Below are positions 44,356 to 52,232 of a stretch of DNA of 64,000 bases, in pieces. The stretch spans positions 2,790,001-2,854,000 of the forward strand of contig NZ_CP135963.1 in NCBI RefSeq assembly GCF_032460525.1, read 5' to 3'. Each line of letters begins with the position of its first letter. Position 1 is the first letter of the stretch. A program made the position numbers and the translations under genes. Under the pieces are notes generated by a model, which saw nothing but the letters and a program-made list of their open reading frames with translations, was not told where the DNA came from and made no database searches. Source of the stretch: Geodermatophilus sp. DSM 44513. Its GTDB lineage: Bacteria > Actinomycetota > Actinomycetes > Mycobacteriales > Geodermatophilaceae.

Positions 44356-45530
44356 GGACGCCCCCGGGCCCGGGCGGGCGGCGGCTGCTGGCCCTGCTGC
44401 TGGTGCACTCCGCGCTCACCCAGGTGGTCACCTTCGTGCTGCGCCCCACCTCGGCGTACCGGGCGATCGAGCTGGACGTGCCGGCGGCCTGGCTGGGGGC
44501 GCTCACCGCGTCCTTCGCCGTCGTCCCGCTGCTGCTCGCCGTCCCGTCGGGGCAGGCCACGGACCGGTTCGGCGAGCGGCGGGTGCTGCTGGCCGGCGCG
44601 GTGCTGCTGCTGGCCTCCGCGGTGGTCTTCACGGCGGATGTGGGCGGGGCGGCGGGGCTGGTCCTGGGCAGCGTCGTCCTCGGCACCGGCCACCTGCTGT
44701 CGGTGGTGGGCCAGCAGGCGGCGGTGGCCAACAGCGCCGGCCCCGGGCGCTTCGACACCGCCTTCGGCCACTACACGTTCGCGGCGTCCCTCGGGCAGGC
44801 GGTGGGACCCGCGCTGATCACGGTGGCCGGGGGCGAGGGCGCGCTGCCCGACACCCGGCCGGTGTTCGCCGTGGCCACCGGTGTCGCGGTGCTCCTGCTG
44901 GCCTGCACCGCCGTGCTGCGGGTCCCGGCGCGGGCGCGGCCGGCCGGCGCTGCCGAGGTCGGGGGCATGGGCACGCTGCTGCGCCTGCCCGGGCTGCTGC
45001 GGGCGCTGACCGTGAGCTGCGTGGTGCTCGCCGCGGTCGACATCACGCTGGTCTACCTGCCCGCCCTGGGCGCCGACCGCGGGCTGGCCGCCGGCACCGT
45101 CGGCCTGCTGCTCACCCTGCGCGCGGTGGCCTCGATGACCTCCCGGTTCTTCCTCGGCCGGCTGGTGCGGCGAGCCGGGCGGCGGCGGCTGATGCTGGTC
45201 AGCGTCGCGCTGTCGGCGGTCGCGATGGGCGCGGTGGCGGTGCCCATGCCCGTCGCGGGGACGGCGGTGCTCGTGGTGCTGCTCGGCCTGGGGCTCGGGG
45301 TCGGCCAGCCGCTGACGATGTCCTGGCTGGCGGAGATGGCCCCGACCGGGCTGCGCGGCCGGGCGATGTCGCTGCGGCTGACCGGCAACCGGCTGGGCCA
45401 GGTGCTCATCCCCAGCGCCGTCGGGCTGCTGGCCGCCGGCGTCGGCTCGGCCGGGGTGCTGTGGGCGACCGCCGGGGCGCTGGCCCTGGCCGGGGCCGCC
45501 GCCCGCCGGTTGCACGAGGGCGGCGGCTGA
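44352..45530 (+). CDS. MFS transporter
   Basis: Major facilitator superfamily permease of 392 residues with about 12 membrane helices. Motif A-like loops are seen in SGQATDRFGERRVLLAGAVL and FLGRLVRRAGRRRLMLVSVA; the middle includes LSVVGQQAAVANSAGPGRFD and the end LRLTGNRLGQVLIPSAVGLL. GTG 44352 overlaps the GntR stop, so the two are co-translated and the GntR protein probably controls it. The substrate is not predictable; nearby dicarboxylate-type enzymes hint at an organic acid. Confidence 0.88.
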   Translation: MRTPPGPGGRRLLALLLVHSALTQVVTFVLRPTSAYRAIELDVPAAWLGALTASFAVVPLLLAVPSGQATDRFGERRVLLAGAVLLLASAVVFTADVGGAAGLVLGSVVLGTGHLLSVVGQQAAVANSAGPGRFDTAFGHYTFAASLGQAVGPALITVAGGEGALPDTRPVFAVATGVAVLLLACTAVLRVPARARPAGAAEVGGMGTLLRLPGLLRALTVSCVVLAAVDITLVYLPALGADRGLAAGTVGLLLTLRAVASMTSRFFLGRLVRRAGRRRLMLVSVALSAVAMGAVAVPMPVAGTAVLVVLLGLGLGVGQPLTMSWLAEMAPTGLRGRAMSLRLTGNRLGQVLIPSAVGLLAAGVGSAGVLWATAGALALAGAAARRLHEGGG

Positions 45531-45533
45531 CCC

Positions 45534-46604
45534 TCACCTCCCGACGCGGGCCACCACGGCGTCGGTGAACTCCTCGGTCGAGGCCGATCCCCCCAGGTCG
45601 CGGGTGCTCACGCCGGCGCGCACGGCCGCCCGGACGGCGTCGTCCACCCGCACCGCGGCATCGGCGGCCCGCTCGTCGCCGTGCCGGGTGCCCAGCCAGT
45701 CGAGCAGCATCGCCGCCGACAGGATCATCGCGACGGGGTTGGCCAGACCCCGCCCGGCGATGTCGGGAGCTGAGCCGTGCGCCGCCTGGGCCATGCAGCG
45801 GTCGTCCGAGGCGTTGATCGACGGCGCGGTGCCCAGCGAGCCGGCCAGCTCCCCGGTCAGGTCGCTCAGGATGTCGCCGAACATGTTCTCGGCGACCAGC
45901 ACGTCGAAGTCAGCAGCGCGGCGCAGCAGGTGCACCGTCATGGCGTCGATGTGGACGTCGTCCACCGTCACGTCGGGATACGCCTCGGCCACCTCGAGGC
46001 AGACCCTCTTGAACAGCCCCGAGCTCAGCTGCAGCACGTTGGCCTTGTGCACGACGGTCACCCGGCAGCGCCGGCGGCGGGCCAGCTCGAACGCGGTCCG
46101 CGCGATCCGCTCGACCGCGGACCGGGTGAAGACGCCCATCGCGATGGCGACGTCCGGTGTCGGCATGTACTCACCGGTGCCGGCGTGCGTGTTGCGGTCG
46201 GCGTAGAAGCCCTCGGTGTTCTCGCGGACCACGACCAGGTCGGTCCTCGGCGCGATGGCGTGGCCACCTTCGAAGGCGCGGGACGGACGGACGTTCGCGT
46301 ACAGGTCGAAGTGCCTGCGCAGCGCGCCGCTCGGGTTGAGCTGCGAGCGGTACGGCTCGGGGTAGGCGGCGCTGTCGTGCGGGCCGAGCAGCCAGCCGTC
46401 CGTGTCGGCCAGCGCGGTCAGCGTGGTGTCCGGGACGGCGCTGCCGTGCGTCCCGATGGCGGTGGCGCCCAGCGGCAGCTCCTGCCACTGCACCGGCGGG
46501 GCGCCGGCGGCCGCGAGGGCGGCGTCGACCACCCGCACGGCGGCGGGGACGATCTCGGGGCCGATGCCGTCGCCGAGCATCACGCCGAGGCGGTAGGGGG
46601 TCAT
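45534..46604 (-). CDS. Isocitrate/isopropylmalate/tartrate dehydrogenase family enzyme
   Basis: NAD(P)-dependent beta-hydroxyacid oxidative decarboxylase of 356 residues. Motifs are LGVMLGDGIGPEIVPAAVRV, LGPHDSAAYPEP, NVRPSRAF, VVRENTEGFYADRNTHAGTG, VVHKANVLQLSSGLFKR and AAHGSAPDIAGRGLANPVAM; Mg-binding Asp residues are in DDVHIDAMTVHLL and MFGDILSDL. The ENTEGFYADRN loop is unlike LeuB and closer to tartrate/D-malate dehydrogenases. ATG 46604 overlaps the stop of the upstream cupin (ATGA); it forms an operon with cupin and monooxygenase, running away from the palindrome at 47381-47410. Confidence 0.88.
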   Translation of the reverse strand: MTPYRLGVMLGDGIGPEIVPAAVRVVDAALAAAGAPPVQWQELPLGATAIGTHGSAVPDTTLTALADTDGWLLGPHDSAAYPEPYRSQLNPSGALRRHFDLYANVRPSRAFEGGHAIAPRTDLVVVRENTEGFYADRNTHAGTGEYMPTPDVAIAMGVFTRSAVERIARTAFELARRRRCRVTVVHKANVLQLSSGLFKRVCLEVAEAYPDVTVDDVHIDAMTVHLLRRAADFDVLVAENMFGDILSDLTGELAGSLGTAPSINASDDRCMAQAAHGSAPDIAGRGLANPVAMILSAAMLLDWLGTRHGDERAADAAVRVDDAVRAAVRAGVSTRDLGGSASTEEFTDAVVARVGR

Positions 46605-47041
46605 GCCGGCGTCGCGCCCCGGTCGGCGTCACTCAGGTGCTCGACCGTCTTGCCGGTGGCGGTGATGGTGCGGGTGACGTCGCGGCCGCCGTAGACCCAG
46701 TAGATGGTCATCTCCCCGTCGCCGCGGTTGCGGAAGCAGTGCGGGACGCCGGCCGGCACCCAGGTCGCCTGCCCGGCGACCAGGTCGAACTCGTCGTCGC
46801 CGACCACCGCGGTGGCCTCCCCCGCGTACACCAGCACCGTCTCCTCGACGTTGTGCGAGTGCAGCGGGATGCCGGTGCCGGGCGCGAAGACCGTCATCCC
46901 GGTGGTGACCCGGTTGTCCGCGCAGTTCCACCTCCCGACGAACGGGATGGTGGTGACGCCGTTGCCGCGGTCGAACCGCTCGATGTCGTCGGGGCGCAGC
47001 ACCATCGACGGCGGAGCCGGCTGCTCCCCTGCCCCGCTCAC
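46601..47041 (-). CDS. Cupin domain protein
   Basis: Single-domain cupin of 146 residues. Metal-binding residues appear in IPLHSHNVEETVLVYAGEAT (His-x-His-x4-Glu) and WVPAGVPHCFRNRGDGE (second His). It may be a dioxygenase, isomerase or sugar-binding protein; the substrate is unknown. GTG 47041 overlaps the stop of the upstream ABM gene, and its own stop overlaps the dehydrogenase, so the three genes form a translationally coupled operon. Confidence 0.86.
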   Translation of the reverse strand: MSGAGEQPAPPSMVLRPDDIERFDRGNGVTTIPFVGRWNCADNRVTTGMTVFAPGTGIPLHSHNVEETVLVYAGEATAVVGDDEFDLVAGQATWVPAGVPHCFRNRGDGEMTIYWVYGGRDVTRTITATGKTVEHLSDADRGATPA

Positions 47042-47352
47042 GCCGCCGCCTCGGCCGAGTTCGTGGCGACCAGGGTGCCCGGGGTGTTGCTCTGCGACGC
47101 CAGGACGCGCTCGGCGGTCTTCCGCCACTCGAGGAAGTGCGGCATCTGCTTGTGCGCCGCATGAGCGGCGGCGTCGACGTACAGCTCGTAGAGGTAGAAG
47201 CGGTTCTCGTCCCCCTCCACCGAGCAGACGTCGAAGCGCAGGCAACCGGGCTCCTCACGCACCGATGACCGCGCGTTCTCGGTCATCCCGGCCAGGAACT
47301 CCTCCCGCCGACCGGGCCGGACCTCCATCTGCACCACCAGGCTGAACACCAT
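47038..47352 (-). CDS. Antibiotic biosynthesis monooxygenase (ABM) domain protein
   Basis: Small ferredoxin-like fold protein of 104 residues (ABM/YgiN type): VFSLVVQMEVRPGRREEFLA, SVREEPGCLRFDVCSVEGDE, NRFYLYELYVDAAAHAAHKQ and MPHFLEWRKTAERVLASQS. Relatives are quinol or small-aromatic monooxygenases without cofactor, or accessory proteins. ATG 47352 has AGGAGG 5 nt upstream. It is first in the ABM-cupin-dehydrogenase operon and divergent from the Ldh-family gene, with the 30-bp palindrome between. Confidence 0.85.
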   Translation of the reverse strand: MVFSLVVQMEVRPGRREEFLAGMTENARSSVREEPGCLRFDVCSVEGDENRFYLYELYVDAAAHAAHKQMPHFLEWRKTAERVLASQSNTPGTLVATNSAEAAA

Positions 47353-47380
47353 GGACCTCCTCGTTGACTGCCGAGTTGCT

Positions 47381-47410
47381 GTGTGCTGACCTGTATACAG
47401 GTCAGCACAC
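47381..47410. promoter_or_regulatory. Perfect 30-bp palindrome (probable GntR operator)
   Basis: The half-site GTGTGCTGACCTGTA (47381-47395) is followed exactly by its reverse complement (47396-47410). It lies midway between the divergent ABM gene (29 nt from its ATG) and the Ldh-family gene. The core resembles operators of GntR/FadR-type regulators (GT-N-AC symmetry) and a GntR gene follows Ldh. It contains TATACA, which may be the -10 for either side. Confidence 0.78.
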
Positions 47411-47428
47411 ATGAACGGGAGGGCGCAC

Positions 47429-48484
47429 GTGGAGGAGCGGTTCGCGCCGGGCGCGCTGCGGGAGTTCGGCACCGGGGTCCTCACCGCGCTCGGCGTGCCG
47501 GGGGACGACGCCGCGCTGGTGGCCGACTCCCTCGTGCAGGCCGATCTGTGGGGGCACGGCTCGCACGGCCTGCTGCGGCTGCCCTGGTACGCCGCCCGGC
47601 TGCGCAGCGGCGCGATGCACGCGGCCACCGACCCGGTGGTGCTCGCCGACACCGGCCCGCTGGTCGCCCTCGACGGGCGCGACGGCGTCGGCCAGGTGCT
47701 CACCGACCGGGCCCGCGCGCTGGCCACCGAACGGGCGGCGCGGTTCGGCGTCGGCGTCGTCGGCGTCCGCGACTCGAACCACTTCGGCACGGCCATGTGG
47801 TTCACCCGGCGGGCCGCCCGCGACGGGTTCGTCGCCCTGCTCACCACCAACGCCAGCCCGGCCATGGCCCCGTGGGGCGGGCGGGAGAAGCGGGTGGGCA
47901 CCAACCCCTGGTCGATCGCCGCGCCCGGGCCGGACGGGCGGGTGCTCGCCGTCGACGTCGCGAACACCGCGGTGGCCCGGGGCAAGGTCCACCTGGCGGC
48001 CAGCCGCGGCGAACCGATCCCGGCGTCCTGGGCACTCACCGCCGATGGCGCGCCGACGACCGACCCCGCCGAGGCGCTGCTCGGCGTGGTCCTGCCGATG
48101 GCCGGGCACAAGGGCTACGCGATCGCGGTCATGATGGACGTGCTGTCCGGTGCGCTGACCGGCAGCGCCGTCGGCACCGGCGTGCACGGGCCCTACGAGC
48201 CCGGCACGCGCAGCGGCGCGGGCCACCTGTTCCTCGCCCTGGACCCCGGGGCCTTCGGCGACCGCGCGGGCTACGAGGCCCGGGTGGGGCAGCTGGTCGA
48301 GGAGGTGTCGTCGGTGCCGCTGGCCCAGGGCGTGCAGCAGGTGTTCCTCCCGGGGGAGGTGGAGGACCGCGCCGAGGCCGCCGCCCTGGCCGCCGGGGGC
48401 GTCGTCCTCGCCCGGGACGCGCTGGCCGAGCTGCGGCGGCTCGGCGAGCAGACCGGCATCCCCTTCCCGAGGCCCCGGCGGTGA
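47429..48484 (+). CDS. Ldh family (malate/L-lactate/ureidoglycolate-type) oxidoreductase
   Basis: NAD(P)-dependent dehydrogenase of the YlbC/ComC/YbiC type, 351 residues. Signatures are QADLWGHGSHGLLRLPWYAA, VVGVRDSNHFGTAMWFTRRA (the catalytic His region is HFG), TTNASPAMAPWGG, VGTNPWSIAAPGP and MAGHKGYAIAVMMDVLSGAL. GTG 47429 has GGGAGGG 8 nt upstream and is preferred. ATG 47411 lies immediately beside the palindrome and would add six residues. The stop overlaps the downstream GntR gene (GTGA). Probable substrates are alpha-hydroxy acids such as malate, lactate or sulfolactate. Confidence 0.88.
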   Translation: MEERFAPGALREFGTGVLTALGVPGDDAALVADSLVQADLWGHGSHGLLRLPWYAARLRSGAMHAATDPVVLADTGPLVALDGRDGVGQVLTDRARALATERAARFGVGVVGVRDSNHFGTAMWFTRRAARDGFVALLTTNASPAMAPWGGREKRVGTNPWSIAAPGPDGRVLAVDVANTAVARGKVHLAASRGEPIPASWALTADGAPTTDPAEALLGVVLPMAGHKGYAIAVMMDVLSGALTGSAVGTGVHGPYEPGTRSGAGHLFLALDPGAFGDRAGYEARVGQLVEEVSSVPLAQGVQQVFLPGEVEDRAEAAALAAGGVVLARDALAELRRLGEQTGIPFPRPRR

Positions 48485-49182
48485 CCGCCGGGGACGACGG
48501 CACCAGCCTGGTCGACCTGGTGCACCGCCGGCTGCGGGAGGAGATCGAGCTCGGCGAGCTGGCCCCCGGGACGCCGCTGTCGGAGCTGTCCCTCGTCGCG
48601 CGCACCGGGGCCTCGCGGACGCCGGTGCGCGAGGCGCTGCGCCGGCTGGCCGCCGAGGGCCTGGTCGACCTGGTGCCCCGGCAGGGCGCCCGGGTGTCGC
48701 GGGTGTCGGCGCGCAGCGTGCGCGACCTGTTCGAGTTCCGCGTGCTGCTCGAGCCTGCGGCGGTGCGGCAGGCCACCGCGGCGGCGGCCGCCGACCCCGA
48801 ACTGCACGCGCGGTTCGCCGGCCTGCGCGAGGGCTTCGCGCGGATCCAGCGGGAGCCGCCGTCGCAGGGGCGGTCCCGGGCGTTCTACGAGCTGGCCGAC
48901 CGGTTCGACTGGGCGGTGGTCGGGGCGGCCCGCAACGAGCACCTGCGCCGCACCATCGCCGAGCTGCGCCCGCACACCGCCCGGCTGCGCAACCTCTCCC
49001 ACGTCGACCCGGCGCGGGTCGACGTGTCCGTCGCCGAGCACCTGGTCATCTGCGACGCGCTGCTGGCCGGGGACGCCGAGGCCGCCGCCGCGGCGACCGC
49101 CGAGCACCTCGAGCTCAGCCTGCGGACGATCTTCCGCAACCTGGCCGAGGCCCCCGGCGACGCCCTCGACCTGCTGTCTTGA
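48481..49182 (+). CDS. GntR family (FCD-type) transcriptional regulator
   Basis: Regulator of 233 residues. N-terminal winged helix: VDLVHRRLREEIELGELAPG, LSLVARTGASRTPVREALRR, VDLVPRQGARVSRVSARSVR. The FCD domain contains RDLFEFRVLLEPAAVRQAT, FYELADRFDWAVVGAARNEH, VAEHLVICDALLAGDAEAAA and a final HLELSLRTIF, with an Asp/His set suited to a metal. GTG 48481 overlaps the Ldh stop, so regulator and dehydrogenase are co-expressed. It is the best candidate to bind the 30-bp palindrome at 47381-47410. Confidence 0.88.
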   Translation: MTAGDDGTSLVDLVHRRLREEIELGELAPGTPLSELSLVARTGASRTPVREALRRLAAEGLVDLVPRQGARVSRVSARSVRDLFEFRVLLEPAAVRQATAAAAADPELHARFAGLREGFARIQREPPSQGRSRAFYELADRFDWAVVGAARNEHLRRTIAELRPHTARLRNLSHVDPARVDVSVAEHLVICDALLAGDAEAAAAATAEHLELSLRTIFRNLAEAPGDALDLLS

Positions 49183-49185
49183 GGT

Positions 49186-49249
49186 GCTGGAACGGCCCCG
49201 CCGCAGGGTCCCGCGCCGAGCCTGCGAGGGGTGGGGGGCGGCGGGGTCC
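49186..49249 (-). repeat. Interspersed hairpin repeat, copy C
   Basis: 56-nt hairpin (49194-49249) 4 nt after the Usp stop, followed on the minus strand by GTTCCAGC. Outer arms GGACCCCGCCGC and GCGGCGGGGCC are complementary apart from the conserved bulged A. It lies between the convergent GntR and Usp genes. Confidence 0.85.
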
Positions 49250-49253
49250 TTCT

Positions 49254-49649
49254 TCAGTAGTGCGCCTTGACCGCCAGGACGGGGCAGTGCGCATCGAGCA
49301 GGATGCGCTGGGCCTGACTGCCGGTGATCAGCTTCCCGGTGGGGGTGCGCCGGCGCAGGCCGATGACGATCAGGCTGGCCCCGACCCGGTCGGCGGCGTC
49401 CACGATCTCGTCGGAGGCCTCGTGGCCGGCCACCCGCTGCTCGACCTCGTAGACCACCCCGGCGGCGTCCAGCTTGGCCCGGACCTGGTCCAGCGTCTGC
49501 TCCGAGGCGAACCGCGGGTCGGCCAGCACGTCGCCGCGGGCGCTGTTGACGACGTGCAGGGGCTCGTGGCGCAAGCTGGCCTCGGCGATCGCGGCGTCCA
49601 GCGCGGCCTCGCCCTCGGGGGTGGGCACGTAGCCCACGACGATGGTCAT
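49254..49649 (-). CDS. Universal stress protein (UspA family)
   Basis: Single Usp domain, 131 residues, with the Rossmann-like ATP-binding fold: MTIVVGYVPTPEGEAALDAA, RVAGHEASDEIVDAADRVGA, SLIVIGLRRRTPTGKLITGS and QRILLDAHCPVLAVK. The G-x2-G-x9-GS-like motif suggests nucleotide binding. Such proteins respond to stress or hypoxia. ATG 49649 lies 6 nt after TAGCCT (49661-49656), so the transcript is likely leaderless. Repeat copy C follows the stop. Confidence 0.9.
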   Translation of the reverse strand: MTIVVGYVPTPEGEAALDAAIAEASLRHEPLHVVNSARGDVLADPRFASEQTLDQVRAKLDAAGVVYEVEQRVAGHEASDEIVDAADRVGASLIVIGLRRRTPTGKLITGSQAQRILLDAHCPVLAVKAHY

Positions 49650-49735
49650 GGCGACAGGCTAGGCACCCGGGCGCCGACCTGCGGTGTTGCGGGCACAGCG
49701 GTCGTTGCGGTCGTTGCGGTCCCCGGGCTCCGGTC

Positions 49736-50437
49736 TCAGCCGGCCCGGTGCGGGGCGCGCAGCGTGAACCGCCGCTCGGGACGCCCAGCGGTGCCGTAGC
49801 GCTGCCGGACCTCGGCCTCCTGTTGGGTGACCAGCTGCTCCAGGTAGCGGCGGGCGCTGACCCGGGCCAGCCCGGTCAGCTCGCTGCACTGGGTGGCCGA
49901 CAGGCCGTCGGCCCCGGCCCCCTGCAGCGCCTGCCGCACCAGCTGCAGCGTCTCCGGCGCGATGCCCTTGGGGGTGACCGGCGCCGGGGGGACGGCGCCA
50001 CGGGCGCCGGAGAAGACCCGGTCGACGTCGGCCTGCCCGGCGTCGGCCAGCCCGGCCAGGTCTGCGCGCAGCCCGGCGTACTCGCGCAGCCGGGCCTGGA
50101 AGGTCTGCCGGTCGAAGGGCTTGACCAGGTAGTGCAGGACGCCGCCGTGCAGCGCGCTGCGGATGCTCTCGGCGTCCCGGGCCGCACTGATGACGACGAC
50201 GTCGACCGGCGCGGCCTCCGCCCGCAGCCGGCGCAGCACCTCCAGCCCGGTCATGTCGGGCAGGTAGACGTCCAGCAGCACCAGGTCCGGCCGCAGCCGG
50301 GCCACCTCCTGCAGGGCGGCGGTGCCGGTGGACGCCGTCCCGACCACGGTGAAGCCGTCGAGGGCGGCCACGAACCCGGCGTGCACCCGGGCGACCATGA
50401 AGTCGTCGTCGACGATGAGCACCCGGACGTCGCTCAC
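49736..50437 (-). CDS. Response regulator (CitB/DcuR type)
   Basis: Two-component response regulator of 233 residues. The receiver domain (about 1-125) has the acidic cluster VLIVDDDFMVARVHAGF, phosphorylated Asp in DLVLLDVYLPDMTGLEVLRR and Lys in HYLVKPFDRQTFQARL. The C-terminal domain (about 165-230) has a helix-turn-helix with LSATQCSELTGLARVSARRY, typical of the CitB/DcuR/DctR group. GTG 50437 overlaps the histidine kinase stop, so both are co-translated. The adjacent tctCBA transporter, divergent from the kinase, is the probable target. Confidence 0.9.
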   Translation of the reverse strand: MSDVRVLIVDDDFMVARVHAGFVAALDGFTVVGTASTGTAALQEVARLRPDLVLLDVYLPDMTGLEVLRRLRAEAAPVDVVVISAARDAESIRSALHGGVLHYLVKPFDRQTFQARLREYAGLRADLAGLADAGQADVDRVFSGARGAVPPAPVTPKGIAPETLQLVRQALQGAGADGLSATQCSELTGLARVSARRYLEQLVTQQEAEVRQRYGTAGRPERRFTLRAPHRAG

Positions 50438-52053
50438 GCGTCCACCATCGCCGGCCCGGCGGGCAGCCGGGCGGTGAACACCGAGCCGCCGGCCGCGCTC
50501 GCGGTCACGTCCCCGCCGCGGCGGGTGCACACCAGGTGCACCAGGGACAGCCCGATGCCGCGGCCACCCGACACGCCGCCGTCCTTGGTCGAGACGCCGC
50601 GCCGGAACACCTCGCTCTCCATGCCCGGCGGCACCCCCGGGCCGGAGTCGCGGACCACCACGTCGACCTCGCCGTCGACCAGGCCCAGGCCGACCTCGAC
50701 CCAGCGCTCGGGGGCGGTGGCGGCGGCGTCCAGCGCGTTGTCGACCAGGTTGCCGACGACGGTGGCCACGTCGGTGGACAGCTCGCCGGGGAGGGCGGGC
50801 AGCGCGGAGTCCGGGGCGACGCGCAGCTGCACGCCGCGCTCGGCGGCCTGGCTGGCCTTGGCGACCAGCAGCGCGGCGATCGCCGGGTCGCGCACCGCGG
50901 CGGTGACGGCGGCGCCGAGCTCGGAGCGGCTGCTGCTCACCCGGTGCACGAAGCGCACCGCCTCCTCGACCTCGCCGAGCTCGATGAGGCCGGCGATGGT
51001 GTGCAGCCGGTTGTCGAACTCGTGCGCCTGGGCGCGCAGCGTGTCGGTGACGTGCCGGGTCAGGTCGAGCTCCCGGCGCAGCTCGAGCAGCTCGGTGCGG
51101 TCGCGCAGCGTGGTCACCGACCCGATCGGCCGGCCCCGGCTGGTCAGCGGCAGCCGGTTGACCACCAGCACCCGCCCGGCGCTGCCCAGCGCCCGGTCCC
51201 GCTCGACGCCGGGCGAGGTGAGCGCGTCGGCGAGCTCACCGGCCACGCCCAGCTCGGCGAGGGTGCGGCCAAGCGCGTCGCCGGGGATGCGCAGCAGCCG
51301 GATCGCCTCGTCGTTGACCAGCGTGACCCGGCCGGCCAGGTCCAGGCCGACGACGCCCTCGCGGATGCCGTGCAGCATCGCGTCGCGGTGCTCGGCCAGG
51401 CCGGCGATCTCCGCCGGCTCCAGGCCCAGGGTCTGCCGCTTTACCCGCCGGGCCAGCAGCAGCGAGCCGCCGATGCCGATGGCGCTGGCCAGCCCCAGGT
51501 AGGTGAGCAGGTTGGGCGCCGCCGCCTCGAGCCCGTCGAGGACACCCGGGTAGGGCCGCTGCACCGACACGAGGCCCTGCACGGCGTCCCCCCGCGGGGA
51601 GTAGACCGGGGCCATCGCGACCGCGGCCCGGCCGTCGTCCACCTCGAGGTCCCCGGTCCACGCCCGGCCCTCCAGCACCCGGCTGGCGCCGAGGTCGTAC
51701 CGGTCGCCCAGCAGGCCGGGGTCGGCGCTGGCCAGGACGGTGCGGTCGGCCGCGGCGACCAGGACGTCCTCCGAGCCGGAGGTGCTGCGGCTGTTCTCCG
51801 CCTCGATGCGGACGTAGTCCCGCAGTCCGGCGGCCATGGCCTCGCGGACGGCCTGGGCGTTGGCCAGCGTCTCGGCGACCTGCAGGGCGCGGCGGCCCTC
51901 GACCTCCTCGGCGCGGGAGGTCGACTGGGCCACGGTCACCGCAGCGACCCCGACGAGGACGGCGCAGACGATGACCACCTGCAGCACGAGCAGCTGGCCG
52001 GCGAGGGAGAGCCGCCGGGCGGTGCCCCTGCGTGACCTCGCGGGCTCGGTCAC
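50434..52053 (-). CDS. Sensor histidine kinase (CitA/DcuS type)
   Basis: Membrane sensor kinase of 539 residues. The first membrane helix is about 21-43 and the second about 180-200; between them is a PAS/Cache-like periplasmic ligand domain. A cytoplasmic PAS domain follows (about 225-320; GVVGLDLAGRVTLVNDEAIR). The H-box is QAHEFDNRLHTIAGLIELGE and the HATPase_c domain has VGNLVDNALDAA and DSGPGVPPGM. CitA/DcuS relatives sense extracellular citrate or C4-dicarboxylates. GTG 52053 has GGAGGG upstream. Divergent from tctC, it supports sensing of the transported tricarboxylate. Confidence 0.9.
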   Translation of the reverse strand: MTEPARSRRGTARRLSLAGQLLVLQVVIVCAVLVGVAAVTVAQSTSRAEEVEGRRALQVAETLANAQAVREAMAAGLRDYVRIEAENSRSTSGSEDVLVAAADRTVLASADPGLLGDRYDLGASRVLEGRAWTGDLEVDDGRAAVAMAPVYSPRGDAVQGLVSVQRPYPGVLDGLEAAAPNLLTYLGLASAIGIGGSLLLARRVKRQTLGLEPAEIAGLAEHRDAMLHGIREGVVGLDLAGRVTLVNDEAIRLLRIPGDALGRTLAELGVAGELADALTSPGVERDRALGSAGRVLVVNRLPLTSRGRPIGSVTTLRDRTELLELRRELDLTRHVTDTLRAQAHEFDNRLHTIAGLIELGEVEEAVRFVHRVSSSRSELGAAVTAAVRDPAIAALLVAKASQAAERGVQLRVAPDSALPALPGELSTDVATVVGNLVDNALDAAATAPERWVEVGLGLVDGEVDVVVRDSGPGVPPGMESEVFRRGVSTKDGGVSGGRGIGLSLVHLVCTRRGGDVTASAAGGSVFTARLPAGPAMVDA

Positions 52054-52124
52054 GGGGCCCTCCTTCGGGCTCGGGGGACGGGACGGCCATTGAACCCCGC
52101 CCCGCTGCCGCCGGAGGCCGTGCA

Positions 52125-52140
52125 CACAACGACCACAACG
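52125..52140. promoter_or_regulatory. Direct repeat between kinase and tctC, possible response-regulator site
   Basis: CACAACG at 52125-52131 and again at 52134-52140 (9-bp period) in the 179-nt divergent gap. Direct repeats are typical sites for CitB-type regulators, but the match is short and the call is weak. Confidence 0.3.
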
Positions 52141-52232
52141 CCCACTGCGCACGCAAGCGTGACACGCGCCACGCCGGTTGCGACCGTCCCTGGGACGAGG
52201 CGGACCCCCGCTGGACCCACAGGAGGAACGAG

